Shown: positions 35,808 through 48,910, counted from the first letter of the stretch. The stretch: DNA of 64,000 bases from Siphonodentalium dalli (GCA_032622095.1 CP136066.1:92217319-92281318); one strand, 5' to 3'. Translations and numbers: made by a program. The notes: a model not told the origin generated them from the sequence alone.

Positions 35808-36236
35808 TGACCAACGTTGGGCCATCGTTGGTCCAACGTCGACATCTAACGCACCTACTAACCTCACATATCGCCTAGTGCGTTACGTTTTCAACGTCGG
35901 GCCAACGTTAAACCAGCGGTAAAACCAACGTTGCCCCAACGTTGGTTGTCCAACGTCGGGCCAACGTAGCCATGTTTGAAACGTACAAAATCTGACGCAT
36001 GTCGACGTTGCGCCATCGTTGTACCAACCACAAAATCCGACGTTGCGCCAACGTAATTATTCCAACAAGTCGACGTTGGGCCATCGTCGTACCAACCACA
36101 AAAGCCGACGTTGGGCCAACGTAATTATTCCAACGCAAGTCGACGTCGGGCCATCGTCGTACCAACCACAAAAGCCGACGTTGGGCCAACGTAATTATTC
36201 CAACGTTGGCCCAACGTACGTGTGCTATCTGGGATC
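35808..36236. repeat. Second ACGTTGG array, about 69-bp units
   Basis: Three units starting GTCGACGT(T/C)G (36001, 36069, 36138) each contain CCAACCACAAAA.CCGACGTTG and CCAACGTAATTATTCCAAC. More loosely spaced ACGTTGG blocks lie at 35812-35990. The right end, inverted, is ATCCCAGATAGCACACGTACG, matching the left end of the array at 28446 in opposite orientation. No coding content. Confidence 0.85.
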
Positions 36237-36411
36237 CTTCCGGCAGTGATTTATCGCAGTAATAACGGAGAGGGTGCTGCATGGGGTTTGTGCGGAGTGT
36301 TATTATATTGTTCGTACAGTGAGGGACAGTATACCGGTCGCCAAAAATATTTTACTAAGTTATAACAACAAAGCCATGATACTTCATCATATGTGCGTCA
36401 CATGTAGTATA

Positions 36412-36870
36412 TCATGGTACGCGAAAAGTGGGGGTTCACCCAGAAGAAATTGTTAAAGAAGCAATTTTGGAATCATTCGAAGCGGGAAGATCCCAGGAAT
36501 AATATATCCAACATTTGCGAAAATCCGCTTTGGGGAAAATCCAGGATCCAGAATGGCGTCCAACATGGCCGCCGTTAGAAAAAAGAGACACTGACTGAGA
36601 TTGATTCGATTTCCATGGAGAAACCTTTGTGAAATGTATATAAATGTATATCACTGTGATGCTATAACATTATGCTATCTTTAAGGAAAAACTTAGAACC
36701 CCAACCCAAGATGGCTCCCAAAATGGCCACCGGAAAAATTGTATTTTCCACTCATTTCTTCTTATCAGTTCTTGCTGTTTGGAACTGTAGAAAATTGGGT
36801 ATATATTTGTCATCAGTCGTGATAACTGAGCGTTCTAGCAATGACATGTATCACCGAGGGTATGTTTAAG
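36412..36870 (+). mobile_element. Partial copy of the inverted-repeat element seen at 7872-12050
   Basis: It begins CATGGTACGCGAAAA and continues GGGTTCACCCAGAAGAAATTG, the same end as at 12050 (inverted). AATCCGCTTTGGG, GGCGTCCAACATGG and ACTGACTGAGATT follow, then CAAAATGGCCACC near 36721. Only one end is present, so this is a truncated copy or a solo arm. Confidence 0.7.
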
Positions 36871-38099
36871 CCCATGTGCGGTGCAAATTCATGCCGAGAC
36901 ACCGACGAATAGCTGCTGGAAAATGAATCTTGCTATTCGTATGTGCGAAATGAGGATGTTTGTCGTTGGACTGTTTAAAGTTCGTACCCGTTTCAGAACA
37001 CATTTGGTGTACAAATAGAGCTTATCGTGCCACCGATATGAGGACAGCACCTCACTGTTGTTATTTTTCGCGTTACCATAATCATATTCACCGTCCCGAC
37101 TTATTTCCCGTTCATCCGCAGTGACATCCGTGTACGTGCAATTGTATATAATCAATGAATTGTGGTTAAAACGTGTATAGACAGGGAGCCGAAATGATGA
37201 AATGTTTTTTCGCTAAACTTCGAGTGCATAGCTTGACAACCACCCTTATTACACTGAGATGGTAATGAGGTATCATCTCACTTAGGTCGTCAATGATGTC
37301 CTATGATTTGAGCGAGTTAAAAAAAGAGTGAAATTACCCAGGAAATGTGATAAAATAGTAACGAGAACCGCGCTCTATACCTTTAACGTTGCGCGTAGTA
37401 TGACGTCGGCTGTCATCTAGAGAAAACCAAAAGTGGTATTATGAAAGTGTCAGACCTGTTTATTGAATTATTGTTTTATGCAAGCACCTACAAAATAATG
37501 GTTACCTGGTGCATTTAATCGAGTATTATTGAAGACAGATGAGAAGCAGTCAGTCACAAGTTTGAGCTTTCGTTGTAGTTTCGAGCAAATTTCTCTACCT
37601 GAAAAAAACAGGTTTTTTTCCAGTTGCCACGTACATAATAAATCACACTGATTTTCGTGAGTTGACAATGGACACAATAACCCTTAATATGAAATTCAGC
37701 TTTAGCATACGATTTAAGAATTGTACACACAAGAGTCTCAAGCGGCAAATGTCCCATATGTCTATATGCATGGAACCCCTTGTGACGAATTCGTTATTCA
37801 AGCAAATGACAATTCGTGGTACCAAGAAATTTCCGTTACCATGGACATTGGTTTGTGGAAAACTTGACAACGAAACATTATTTGCGCGTGGACTGAGGCC
37901 GACAAAGTGTATATTCTTCCAGATCTTATACATGTACCTGACTTTAAATCTCATATACATTTTCGAATCTGTCCGATATATATATTAGCGGGGCCCATCT
38001 ATAGGGCTTCAAATGGAACTAACAGGGTGTAACGTTTTGCTGGGAAGATAATGGTGCAAAACATGTCTAAATTGACGCCGTCGGAGTAAGGGATGGGAA
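36871..38099. other. No gene seen
   Basis: Frames at 37155-36889 (minus) and 37662-37988 (plus, overlapping 37960-37643 minus) show no family motifs or exon-like borders. Confidence 0.45.
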
Positions 38100-38480
38100 A
38101 GTGGTAACATCAAATTCGATGGAAATAGTTTTGTCGCCGATATCCACCAGGCTTATATATAATTAACTCCATGATACGGGGAATCATACGACGAGGTTTA
38201 CAGATACAAACTGGTGCCGACCGAGTCAGGGAAGGGAGAAATGCGCCATAATTGATACAACCTTTTTTGTCGCCGATTCCTATGAATCTTATTTATAGGC
38301 ATCTGCATGATACAGGGAATCTAATTGTGTGGTATAAAGATGCATAATTGGTTCCCTACATGTCCGGAATAGGGGTCTTAGGAGGGGCACATTGATCACA
38401 TTGATCAAACATTTTTATCGCGGATTTCCTACAAACTTATGTATTTTAATTTCCGCGATATAAGAGAAATAGTGTACATG
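38100..38480. repeat. Degenerate tandem repeat, about 3 units of 137-147 bp
   Basis: TTGTCGCCGAT or a variant occurs at 38131, 38267 and 38415. Each is followed by a C(T/A)TAT stretch, and in the first two units by CATGATAC.GGGAATC. Non-coding. Confidence 0.6.
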
Positions 38481-38984
38481 TGGTTTACAATTTCCACAGC
38501 AACAGCACGTAATTATATGCGTCGTCATCATACGACAAGTCAACGATGTGATGGAACACGACATGGGAATGATAGTTTGACGGCACTACGAAATTTTTCA
38601 TGATTCTACTCACAATCTTACAATTGTGCATCCCAGAAACTGAATAATTTAAGTGCACCGTTTTACCCTGCATCAACTGTCGTGACATAATATAAGTAGA
38701 TCAATGGCATTTTGTGCAGTTCTTTGTGTGATTCCACTATAGCCGAATCAGAATGCAGCAATTGGCCAGTTCCAGGAACTAACCGTATATCGCTTTTCTG
38801 AAGGGATAGTGCTGAAAGTCCAATAAATAAATCAATATGTGGTTCTATCAGGAAAATATTATTAGCACATAACTCGTTTTAACTTCTGTGTGTGTTTGTC
38901 CTTCGAAAAAAAATCGGGATGCAGATGATGGCTGTATCCATGGCGAGTATTGTTCAAAGCATATGAAGCCGGTATATCTACCTC

Positions 38985-41230
38985 GCGTGGGCGTACAATA
39001 GACCCACCTTCCCACTGCGAGGGGTAACAATCCCCTAATGAGGCATCATGTTTGCCGTGGGTGCATCCCGTGCGGTGCGGTGAAGGAGTCCTGGAGGGAA
39101 TTGGGCGGCCTTATCTCGAGACATCGACCTGCTGATACGGCTTAGCTCATGGTCCGTTTTGGTCATAAATCTCTTCAAGACGGGTGATTAAGTTTACCAG
39201 GCTCAATCTATGCATAGCCACGCCTCTGCTCAGTGTTTCAGATTTCATTCCTGCCACTTGTTCTACATTTATTTTGTTTCTGGTGTCTAGTTGTGTGTTC
39301 TGTTGTTTCATGTATGTTGTTTCTTTTGTGACATATCTCTTTGCATTTCGTCTTCATGACTGTTAAATATTTCGATCTTGTAATGTTCACGCCTGTCTCA
39401 CTGTGGGGAGGTACGGGCAGGCTGCTATATGCAGTGGCTAAACGGATCACCGCTTCTGATATGTCCAGTATTTGGCCCGACAATAATTCGAAGGGTATTC
39501 CGAGGCGGCTGCTGGGATAGTTGTCGATTATTTGCTTTTTCATATGGTAACTCAAAACAAACAACAACGTAAGATTGACCACCCGCCAAGTTCCACTGAT
39601 GCTGAGGTCTATCCTCATTATTTGGTACTTGATTTTGATACAAATGTATGGAGACCTTTTGTATTTACGATTAATAAAACGCTACAAAGCATAGCCGGAC
39701 AATTAAAATATGTCAAACCGACCATGACTGGGTCACTAAGTGGCTCTCTTCTGATCGAATGTTCAAGAGCAATTCAAGCTAATGCTCTTGTGCAAGTAAC
39801 ATCTATTGCACAAACACCAGTGTTGATTACTCCGCACAAGACATTGAACAGTAGCAGAGCTGTGTTGAGAACTCGGGATATAGCTCATTCTTCTGAGTCA
39901 GAGATATTGCCTGAGTTAGCATCACATGGAGTTACAGAAGTCAGTATATTTACAAAGACAGTTCATGGTAAAATAGTTCCTTTGAATAGTTATCTTATGA
40001 CCTTCAATCGGTGGGAACATCCACCGATATTGAAGGTTGTGTATATGAAGATGGATTTTTAAGCACGTATGTTCCAAACCCATTGCGATTTTTTAAATCT
40101 CAGGGGGTATGGCCACGGCCATGAACATTGTAAGCGTAAAGAAACCATACGTGCACGATCTTCAATTTCTGGTAATGATCATAAGAACTGTACAAATCTT
40201 AAGAAATGTTCAAATTGTCAATGTTCACATGCTGCAATAGATTGCTGATGTCCCAATTTGGGACTATGAATTCAAGATTCAGGTATGTAAAGCTGATTAG
40301 CATCTGTCATATATAGATGCCACATTAAGAAAATAGTTGGTCCTAGACCATCCATTCCACGGGTGACATACGCAGCAACCGTGTCTACAACAAAGTGTAA
40401 AGTCCAACCAAACTCGTCAGTATATCACTACATATAGCAACACAAGTCGATGAGACTGATACTATTCCTGTCCCAGAACATTTAGCCCAAGTAATGGATA
40501 CAGCTTCTGTCGGTGAAACATCTCCAAAACAATCTATGATTCTGCCGTTGAGACATTTCCTTCAAAACAATCTATAAAAGTTGAACCTATTGTTCCAAAA
40601 CAAAAATCTTCAGGGTCTGTCGTTGAAACATCTCCAAAACAATCTATGATTCTGTCATTGAGACAGTTCCTTCGAAACAATCTATATAAGTTGATCCTGT
40701 TCTTCCAAAACAAAAATCTCCAAGGTCTATCAAGTCTTTTGACTCTCAGAAGCAGAGGTTGAAGTTTGATATGATGCTTCGAGAGAAAGGGTCATCTTTG
40801 GCAAGGAACACCCATGCAAGTTGGTGGTGGGACGCTGGCGTCTGGTCAAGCGATCACCTGCTGAGTCACACGGTTGTCAACTTGATGAATTGATTAAGAC
40901 TCACGCCAAATTCATCAGATATCATAAACATCTTATCAATCTTATCAATACATTGCATGCAGGTTCTATGTTTGTTGTTCTTAAAGCAGTATTTCTGTCT
41001 CTTTTGATATTCTGTTTTATACGTGTTTGCACAATGGCCAGTTTCTTAATTGCTCTGATCCCAATCGAGCACTCTCGTTCTGATTTGGGGCGTTTTTATT
41101 TGTATATATTTTGTCTAAGTCACTGTTATGTCTATACACTGTTGTATCGCTTGATCTTGATTCAGTTTCTACCAGTCGTGAAATGGCCTAACGGCTAAAA
41201 CGATGTATAACCCTAACTAAACAAACAAAC
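38985..41230 (+). mobile_element. LINE copy with 5' UTR, gag-like ORF1 and 3' tail but no reverse transcriptase
   Basis: The 5' region (38985-39540) is shared with the inverted copy at 3405-4141. ORF1 follows (39544 onward), then decayed sequence, and the 3' end GAAATGGCCTAACGGC...AAACAAACAAACAAA (41180-41230). No endonuclease or RT codons were seen between ORF1 and the tail, so this is an internally deleted copy or a non-autonomous derivative. An AAAC-repeat tail is common for LINE/SINE families in molluscs. Confidence 0.65.
39544..40260 (+). pseudogene. LINE ORF1 protein (gag-like, zinc knuckle)
   Basis: From the ATG at 39544, 172 codons stay open to a stop at 40062. The protein has a central RNA-binding-like domain with GSLLIECSRAIQANALVQV and HKTLNSSRAVLRTRDI, and SSESEILPELASHGVTEV. 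A frameshift follows; past it (about 40070-40250) a degraded CCHC knuckle region can be read, with YGHGHEHC and CSNCQCSHAAIDC and a stop. Proteins of this type are ORF1 products of Jockey/I-group LINEs and coat the element RNA. The short upstream TTG-initiated extension is not needed. Confidence 0.7.
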
Positions 41231-43299
41231 AAAGTCGGTATGTAAATAGTTCGTGTATTTGTCAATATATCGAACACCTCCTTCCATATTACGTAGACAT
41301 GAATTGGAAGCTCGAATAAGCCATGCCCGTTTAATTGTCCATTTATATAATGCCGATTATTGGGTTTCTGGGCGATGTCTCAACATGTCCACCTGCAAAA
41401 GTTTGATATTGGACGTAACTATTCACATAGGAATGATATTGGACGGATTTGAGTCTGCAATAAGCCGATAGTGAGAGTGCCCGTTATTATGTTGAATGGC
41501 ACGGGCCGCAATGAAACCACATTATAAATAGCGTGAATCTGGTAAGTCATGTTGATCAAAAATGTTAGATTAAATAATGCCAATATGGAGGGCTGCACAA
41601 ATTCGCCCAATATGGTTTGGATTTGGATTCGGTACGGTTTGGATTTGGATTCGGTCCGAGGCCAGAGTTATGCGGCTTGAAAATGTGTAGTTATCGGAGT
41701 TATTATTACCGTTGTTGACCCTGGTTTCTGGTTGATAACTTCATAGACTTAGAACGTAATGATTATTCCGGTGCCTATTCAAACCAAACTAGGTGTGTAC
41801 AGCATAGACAGTTTGATCCAATAGTTGGTTTAATATTCGTGACCAAACTCCGGTTTGAATATCCTGTATATATCTCCTCTACTAGAGCATTTACGTGATT
41901 CGTGCCATTGTTGAATGCATGGTTACATTCATATCAAAGCGAGATTCAGTCCGATCCATAAATACGATAACCCACAATAATCTAAAATGCTCGTGACTAA
42001 ATCTTATCAGCCAAGGAGTTTCGGATATCATGAAGGCAGTGTGATACATTTTTTTGGAGAATAAATTAACGAGTCCATTCAAAACTGATAATCATCACCT
42101 TAATGGTGACATCGATGGAGTATCGACCCAATTTCCCCATATACCATGCAGCTGGGGAAAGTGGATCTCAAATGCAGCAAGCATTTACACAATTTCAAAT
42201 TCATACTTTCTATGATGAAGTTATTTCCCACACCAAATCAGGAAAGGTAAACATTAGTACCAAATACTCGTAGATTCGCATTGCCCAACAGTATGTATAT
42301 ACGTCACATTCTGAAGACTCCATACGTTGAACGAGTAGCCTTTTAACTGCAAAGCGTTTAGGGTCTATAAAGGACCATTTATGGAGAGAGGTATACCCAA
42401 ATAGTTGAATAAGCTAATCACTTCTAAATTAATATTACTGAATGAAAGACTAAGATTTTTGGGTTATCTGTCCTGTGAAAAGTAAACTGCCTTGGTTTTC
42501 GGAATGATAGCCATTAATTTCTAGATTCGACAGTAGTCCGAAGCAGTTCAACGGATACTAAATAAAACGAATAAAAAGGTATCGTGGGCGTAAAAAAAAA
42601 TACATAATTTCAGAAAACAGTCTATTTTTCGCCATATAATTATCCACTCCATATCATCACTGGCCAAAAAAAATGCTCTTGTCATATATATAAGGACAAT
42701 ATAAATGGGGGGGACATTAGCTATCTTGATCCCCACATTAGAGTATTATCGGATAAGAAACGGTGTGTTTTTAATTCTCTTTTGGGCTCTTGATATAAGT
42801 TATAAGAAATAGTGATGTTTTGTCGACATGATTATGTGTTAGGTCATAACTCAGCTGTAGTTAACCTGGTGTGGAGGATATTAGATTTGCGCATTGGCCA
42901 TGATTATGGTGACTACATACTTATGTGTAATCTCTGTGAATATCATGTATTTGTCGGCTCAGAGGGGACTTACAGGCCGCTTATAATTATTGTTCGCGCG
43001 ATAACACACACATTGTGGAAGTTCTGTTTAAATCATTATCAGTCTTCTCTCGATATTTATATCAGTGTTGGCGCCAGGATATCCCCGACAGGTTAACCCC
43101 GATCACCAACGCATGCAGCCTAACGATCCCCCATCTGATGCCACTCCTGATTTATCTCAACGTTATGCATAGTTTGATGTGTGGAGTCAAGGCGCCCTCC
43201 ATATTGTGTCTTGCTTCGCGATGTACGATCCAGCCAGAGACAACAACTATTAAAATAGTTACGTAAAACACAAATGAGCATGGCGCATGTCACATCAGG
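41231..43299. other. No gene seen; two-unit 22-bp repeat near 41610
   Basis: GGTTTGGATTTGGATTCGGT occurs twice in tandem (about 41613-41660). Other frames, such as 42812-43096 (plus), have no recognisable motif. Confidence 0.45.
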
Positions 43300-43704
43300 G
43301 AGTGTGTTGGAAGGGGTATCTTCTCAACCAGGGAGTGGTCTGGAAAAAATCCAGGATACAAGGTTGAATATTTTGTTTTATATTAATTTTTGGGACCCAC
43401 CTCCAGGGAACGCAAGTTATTTTTTCTGTATGTGACAAAAGTAAATAATGAAATCGGGACCCCCTCCCTTGATTAATGCTCTATCTGGGTTCAGTTTGTA
43501 AGCATGAACAATTATATTTACTATTATATTTATTATTGACAAACGCTTATTACTACTAACTGGTCTGGCATGTTGATGGTGAACCTCTCACGGGTAGGTG
43601 ATTAGTGCTATACATTATTGGTGTGACCATGTAAAATACATGGATTTTACATGGATTTTACATGCATAAATTACATACAAGTATGTACCCCCCCCCCCCC
43701 CCCC
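43300..43704 (-). repeat. Dispersed repeat, copy 2, followed by a C-tract
   Basis: Inverted relative to 20510-20770, with shared TAGAGCATTAATCAA and CCAGGATAC blocks. A C-run lies at 43687-43704, preceded by repeated TTTACATG (43630-43670). Confidence 0.5.
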
Positions 43705-45863
43705 ATAGGTAGACAGGTGGTCGTGTATTTTTACGGTTGAGTTCCTTTTTGACCTTCATGTGACCTTTCCATGTCATTTCAGAATTGACAACCTACCTAG
43801 TTAGACAGTATAGGTTATCATCTTTCTAATGATGTCTAACACTTAGCTCTACCCTGAATGTTTAACGAACTCTTTGTTGAGGACCTATAAATGAAATGGC
43901 TCCTTGACTACACCTCCAATCCGACAACCGCTGTCGACACGGCCCTGTATTCATGACATAAATCAACTTACCAATTCGTAATATAGATATATGTCCATGC
44001 ACGCAAACTGACCAGAGCACCAGCAAAGCACGTAGCCCGTTCACAACAGGCACCATCATTAAAGATCACAGACGTATGTCGTTTATCAATGGAGACACTG
44101 GCGAAGTTAGTATAACACCACTCCTATAGTCTCGCTCGTATGCTCGATATAACACTGAACCGTGAGCATCTGTCTCAATGATAAATGGAGTACTGCATTT
44201 GCCGTAGTAAGTCTCGACTGACATGTGCGTTCAGTTTTCAATATATTGATATATCAGAATGTATGTGTTAAAATAATATGCACCCACTACAGCCCCATAA
44301 TCGAGGAGCTAGAAGATAATGGACGAGATTTTATTGTATGTATGCACCATGTTGTGGAATTCAAGGTTACACTGATATAACATCATATTTGAAGGAAATA
44401 TCAATTTGATTCTGACACCAAGATTCGGTGCTATAGACCTGAGAAATTGTGAGTTTTAAGAAACTATATATACTAGTTATTTTCTAGTAAAAAGGCAAAA
44501 TAAAATGATTTTAGCCACCGTTCGACACATGGGGCAGGAGACTTTTATTAAGGATAATTATATAATTCGTGAGAAAGGACACATCATCTAAAAATGATAG
44601 CTTTAGGATAAAATTGCCTTTAAAAAATATAAATATTATTCACTATTTGTCATCATCCACCACTCCCCAAGAGGCTAGTACTCTACGCGTAGAAACAACC
44701 CCGTCCCGATCGGACATATAATTCCAGAGATATTCGTAATCAAATCCAGATAAATTCCAAAAATATTCATCAAAAGACTTAAGTTGTCAGAAACAGAATT
44801 TCGGTTAATAAGATCTAACATTGGTTGAATCACGTCTGTGCTTTAGCAATTACTAACGATATATGACAAGAAAACCAATGTCAGAAATGGTAACGCGCTC
44901 AAGGTCATATATTATATACCCATGATTGTAATTATATTCTATAAAATATATTCGTTTTGCGAATGACCAACTCAGAATTTCGTTAAAATAACAATAACAA
45001 CCAGCACCTAATTAACGAACCCGCGGCCGACTCGGCCGTCTCCGATCAAAATCCCCAGTGGGCTGCAGAACGAAAAATGTCTATAAAAGTTGAAATATAA
45101 GACTTACAAATTATCTGTTTCATTTCTGTTATTTGTAATTGGCATAGCTTATCACAAACCGACATAATGTTAACGACAATAAACGAAATTGAAATTCCCA
45201 ACTACACCTTTTACCGGACCTGGCCTCCGGTCGCAGTTCGACTTTTAATCTTCCCAAAAATTTCCATTCTATACTTAAACACCGATGCGCTCAGGCGAAA
45301 GCGGAGTGCGCGTAATGATACCGTCATCATTATCATTTGGCTTCGTCCATTATCTTCTACCTCGTTCATTATCGGGTTGTAGGGGGTGAATGTGGGTCTG
45401 ACAACCTGGATGGTGTCACCCTCTGAATTGTGGATACCAGTTAATAGATGGGGGAATACTGAATACCAGTCCAGAAAATATGTTATGAAGCTGGGGAACA
45501 TATGTCACACTTGAATACCATATATTTTCATCACGTTTCTCGGCAACAATCTGCCAAACTGTACAAAATTATGAAAAAATGGCATGATAGCTACATATTA
45601 CTCTATTTTCTGGCAAAATGATGACTTTTGCGATGCGGTTGGCCTGTCACAGGCAAGCTAGCGCTAGATTAACAGAACGAGACCCGAAACAAGGATAAAG
45701 AGGTCTAGACAGGCCCATACTAACCCTCAATTACCATAATTTCTCGCCATAAAAGTTGTTTAGCAGCCTTTTATTTGTATCCCGAATGCCATTTAAGACG
45801 CGATATAAAACCTGAACACCGACTAACATCGGGGTTTGAATCCCGCCTGAAACTGGGCTGAAT
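43705..45863. other. No gene seen
   Basis: AT-rich. GGGGTTTGAATCCCGC near 45832 resembles a tRNA B-box, but no cloverleaf could be folded around it. Frames at 45167-45501 lack motifs. Confidence 0.45.
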
Positions 45864-46580
45864 CACACACTGTTAGTAAATAGTGTCCGTTCGACGGTTT
45901 CGTGTCGCCATAATCGACGGTCCGATACCGTTTTATCAGTTTGACGGTTTTTTACCGTTATTTTATGTGCCCATGAAAATTGTCTAAATTAAATATTTTC
46001 GTGATTCAAAGTCAAAATTCCATAGTATATTTATCGGCGACCATATTATATACGGCAATGACTCCATACAGTATGACTGAATCTTACTCTGCTGATATTT
46101 AATATGTATTATTAATCCGGCATTCATTCTGTGGTGTGCGGGTCCATACGTAATACCATGAGTACGTTATTCTCATTCCGGCTTTAAGTTCCCGCTTTAG
46201 CACTCACCTCATTTATTCGCCATTTATCGTTGATCGCAGTCGCTTTGCAAACTATTGTTTTTTGGGAAACTGTTACCTTTTCAATTGTAGACAGTTGTTA
46301 ACATGGACTGATTTCGGTTCCTTTGATACACTTTTAGAAAAAATACCGTCGCTTTAACGGTCTGAGACCGCTCAAACATCGCTGCCAACATTTGACATTA
46401 AGCATACGGTCAGGCCGTAGCATGTTCCACGGTATAAAACCGTTTAAGTAACCGGCAGACCGTAACCAGTAATTGTCAGACCGTTGTATTTTTTACGGTT
46501 TAGCACCGTTTAATTAATATCAAGACTGTAACTAATAAAGGTCAGACCAATGGTATTTTTCATGGTTCAACACTAATTTT
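45864..46580. repeat. Element remnant with clustered ACCGTT/AACGGT motifs
   Basis: Two clusters (45886-45965 and 46345-46560) are dense in (A/C)CGTT, CGGTTT and GACCGT on both strands and are separated by ordinary AT-rich sequence. The layout resembles the subterminal repeats of a DNA transposon. Clear terminal inverted repeats were not established. Confidence 0.45.
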
Positions 46581-47860
46581 TTGCTCTTAATTTGCTGATT
46601 TACAATATAATTACCCAGGTTCCCATGGTGACAATATGATTTCCCGGTAGGCATTACGATTCCTATGTTTTTGAATGGTCGAAACTAGTATTATTCGTAA
46701 CTGAAAAATACATCTTAGTTCTTATGTTACGATCATAGTTTTGATGAAATGTAAATCCTCAATGCATAAAGTGATAGACAATACTTATGAAACTTTGCAG
46801 TTTGCAGAGGATCAAGCTTGTTATCTGCCTCGTATAATTTAATCCGGAAAAAGGCTGCGCACGCGTAATGTGTTCGCCTTTCACTAACTACAGTATAAAT
46901 ATAGCTGTAAACTAATTTCGACCATTCTAAAACATGAATCGGCATGTCCTTTTAAGCCACAAAAAGAACAAAGCTACATGTTTCACTGTTAAAACTCAAA
47001 TTTATGTACATGTAAAAGCAAAATATCTTAATGGCATACTTTTTGGTAACATGTAAGGCGTGAAATTGTCCAGTCACTTGTAAACACAGTTTTTGTTTTA
47101 ACAGGTGAATCCGTATATCATGACAATATAGTACCAGTCAGATGAAGTGGTATTTTTAGGCGCACCTTTATTGCGATATTGAGCGTGCTTAATTTAGAAA
47201 AAGGCGTGATTATAGCACAATACAAAAAATCTTTTGCGCTTATTATTGCAATATTGAACGGCTTAGTAGTCCTACACACAAATTTTTAGTCGGATCGGTC
47301 AAGGTCCAGAAACATGCCTATGAGCGAGGTCAAGTTGACACGTTAAATACCAAATCCGAGTCGGATCGGTCGAGCTGTGTTATAGTCTATAACACATACA
47401 CACATGCATTCATACATACATACACACATACATACAGACAGGTGTTCCAAATTGTATAATCGATAGCTACAACAATTCTATGGTAGATAGCGCACGGGCG
47501 ACCTGATGCATGCATCTTAGTTTTCTTGTTATTCTATAGTACGCAAATTGTCTATCTTGGGGGAAAACAAGAACTCGCTTGACGGGCTGATAAATTACCA
47601 AGGGTAAACGAGGGTGAATGGGTTATTCCCACTTCGCCGATCTGCTTAAATAAACATCGCGGCGGCGGGCGGATTAGGGTACTGGTGAGGTGTTATTCTT
47701 TGCTAACAGTGTTAAGTTGAGCCCAAGTCACCATCCGTTATGATATCCCATGCAGTTGTACCAACACAATACTGTTCACTGAGTGTGTACTCATGAAGAT
47801 ATCATTTTATACCATGGAGTATATAAAATCACGACATTCCACATACTCCATCACTCATTC
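46581..47860. other. No gene seen; (CATA)n-like microsatellite near 47400
   Basis: The sequence at 47394-47440 is rich in CATACA units. Nothing else is recognised. Confidence 0.5.
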
Positions 47861-47971
47861 TTGCTTCCGGTCACTCAGGGGAAGGATCGTCTGCCGAGCG
47901 CTCCGCGCTTAATCCCTTGAGTGGTTCGTGACTTTTATTGTCAGACTTTGTTTTGGATTAGGCTTAGTCCA

Positions 47972-48910
47972 ATGGACCGTATACCAAACCAAGTCTGCAA
48001 CGCTTTGGAGGGCTTCCAATCGGTCTATTGTGTGCGTTGGTCTATCCATGCACACAAGGGTCGGTTGGATGTGGCCTTGGAATTCAGCGTGGAACCCTCA
48101 ACCAGCAGCGGCTCGGAGCAGACCAAGACCACAGTTGGAGGGGCTAAAGAGAAACAGAAAAAGAAGAAGAAGAAGAAGAATCCGGGACACCGTCGCAGGG
48201 ATGCCGAAAGAAGGGCCAGGTGGATTAAGAGGAAGGGTGAGAGATGCCCAGCTACCTCCCACTTGGTCCTCTCTGGACAGCTCCCTGGACAGGACCCACT
48301 CCCGGATGCCGCATCCACTGACTTACCATCTCAGAGGCCGACTGAGAACATCCAGACAGCCTCTGCAGAGGATGCGGCATCGACTGTGATAACACCACCA
48401 CAGCAGGAACAGACAGATGATATCACCCCGGCGGTTCATGTGATGGAGCAGGCGAACTTCGAGATGGGGTTGGATTCACCACCACCACCTCAGAGTGAAG
48501 ACTCGTTCACAGTCCCGGAGACGCCGAAGTACCAGCCGGAGTCTCCACCCAGGGAGAGCGAACCACCTGACAGAGAAGAACAGCTCCATCAATTAAGAGA
48601 AGCCCTGGAAAGCCGGGTATTCGCTGCAGCAGCTAACAAACAAAGATACACCTTCACCAAGGCCGACAGCGAGCTGGTGTGTAATGAAATCATATACACC
48701 GCAGCAGACTCTTGTGACCCGTCTGACCTCGAATACCGGATAGTGGATCAGGATGCAGAGTTCCGGAAGAAGACCGTAAAGTCGGACAGCAGCACGGGCT
48801 ACATCTCTCCCTCGGATGCCTCTTCGTCTGCACCACCACCGGCGAAGAGGCCCAAGAAGAAAAAGAACAAAAAAAAGATAAAGACCCAAAATAGCTTTCT
48901 TTTCTTCTGA
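47972..48910 (+). CDS. Intact LINE ORF1-like protein, 312 codons
   Basis: I take the ATG at 47972; the frame extends upstream only through a GTG. The N-terminal 45 residues (NQVCNALEGFQ, WSIHAHKGRLDVALEFSV) look folded. A lysine run and HRRRDAERRARWIKRK make a strongly basic RNA- or DNA-binding segment. A long Pro/Ser/Glu-rich disordered part follows, then a helix (EEQLHQLREALESRVFAAA) and a basic C-terminus (RPKKKKNKKKIK). ORF1 proteins of non-LTR elements often combine an RRD.RR-type basic box with a disordered middle, and ORF2 remnants follow at 49045. A domesticated or plain host gene is possible. It uses more GC than its surroundings. Confidence 0.55.
   Translation: MDRIPNQVCNALEGFQSVYCVRWSIHAHKGRLDVALEFSVEPSTSSGSEQTKTTVGGAKEKQKKKKKKKNPGHRRRDAERRARWIKRKGERCPATSHLVLSGQLPGQDPLPDAASTDLPSQRPTENIQTASAEDAASTVITPPQQEQTDDITPAVHVMEQANFEMGLDSPPPPQSEDSFTVPETPKYQPESPPRESEPPDREEQLHQLREALESRVFAAAANKQRYTFTKADSELVCNEIIYTAADSCDPSDLEYRIVDQDAEFRKKTVKSDSSTGYISPSDASSSAPPPAKRPKKKKNKKKIKTQNSFLFF

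Noticed and set aside
45825-45850. tRNA B-box-like GGGGTTTGAATCCCGC
   Set aside because: No A-box at the right distance and no cloverleaf could be drawn.
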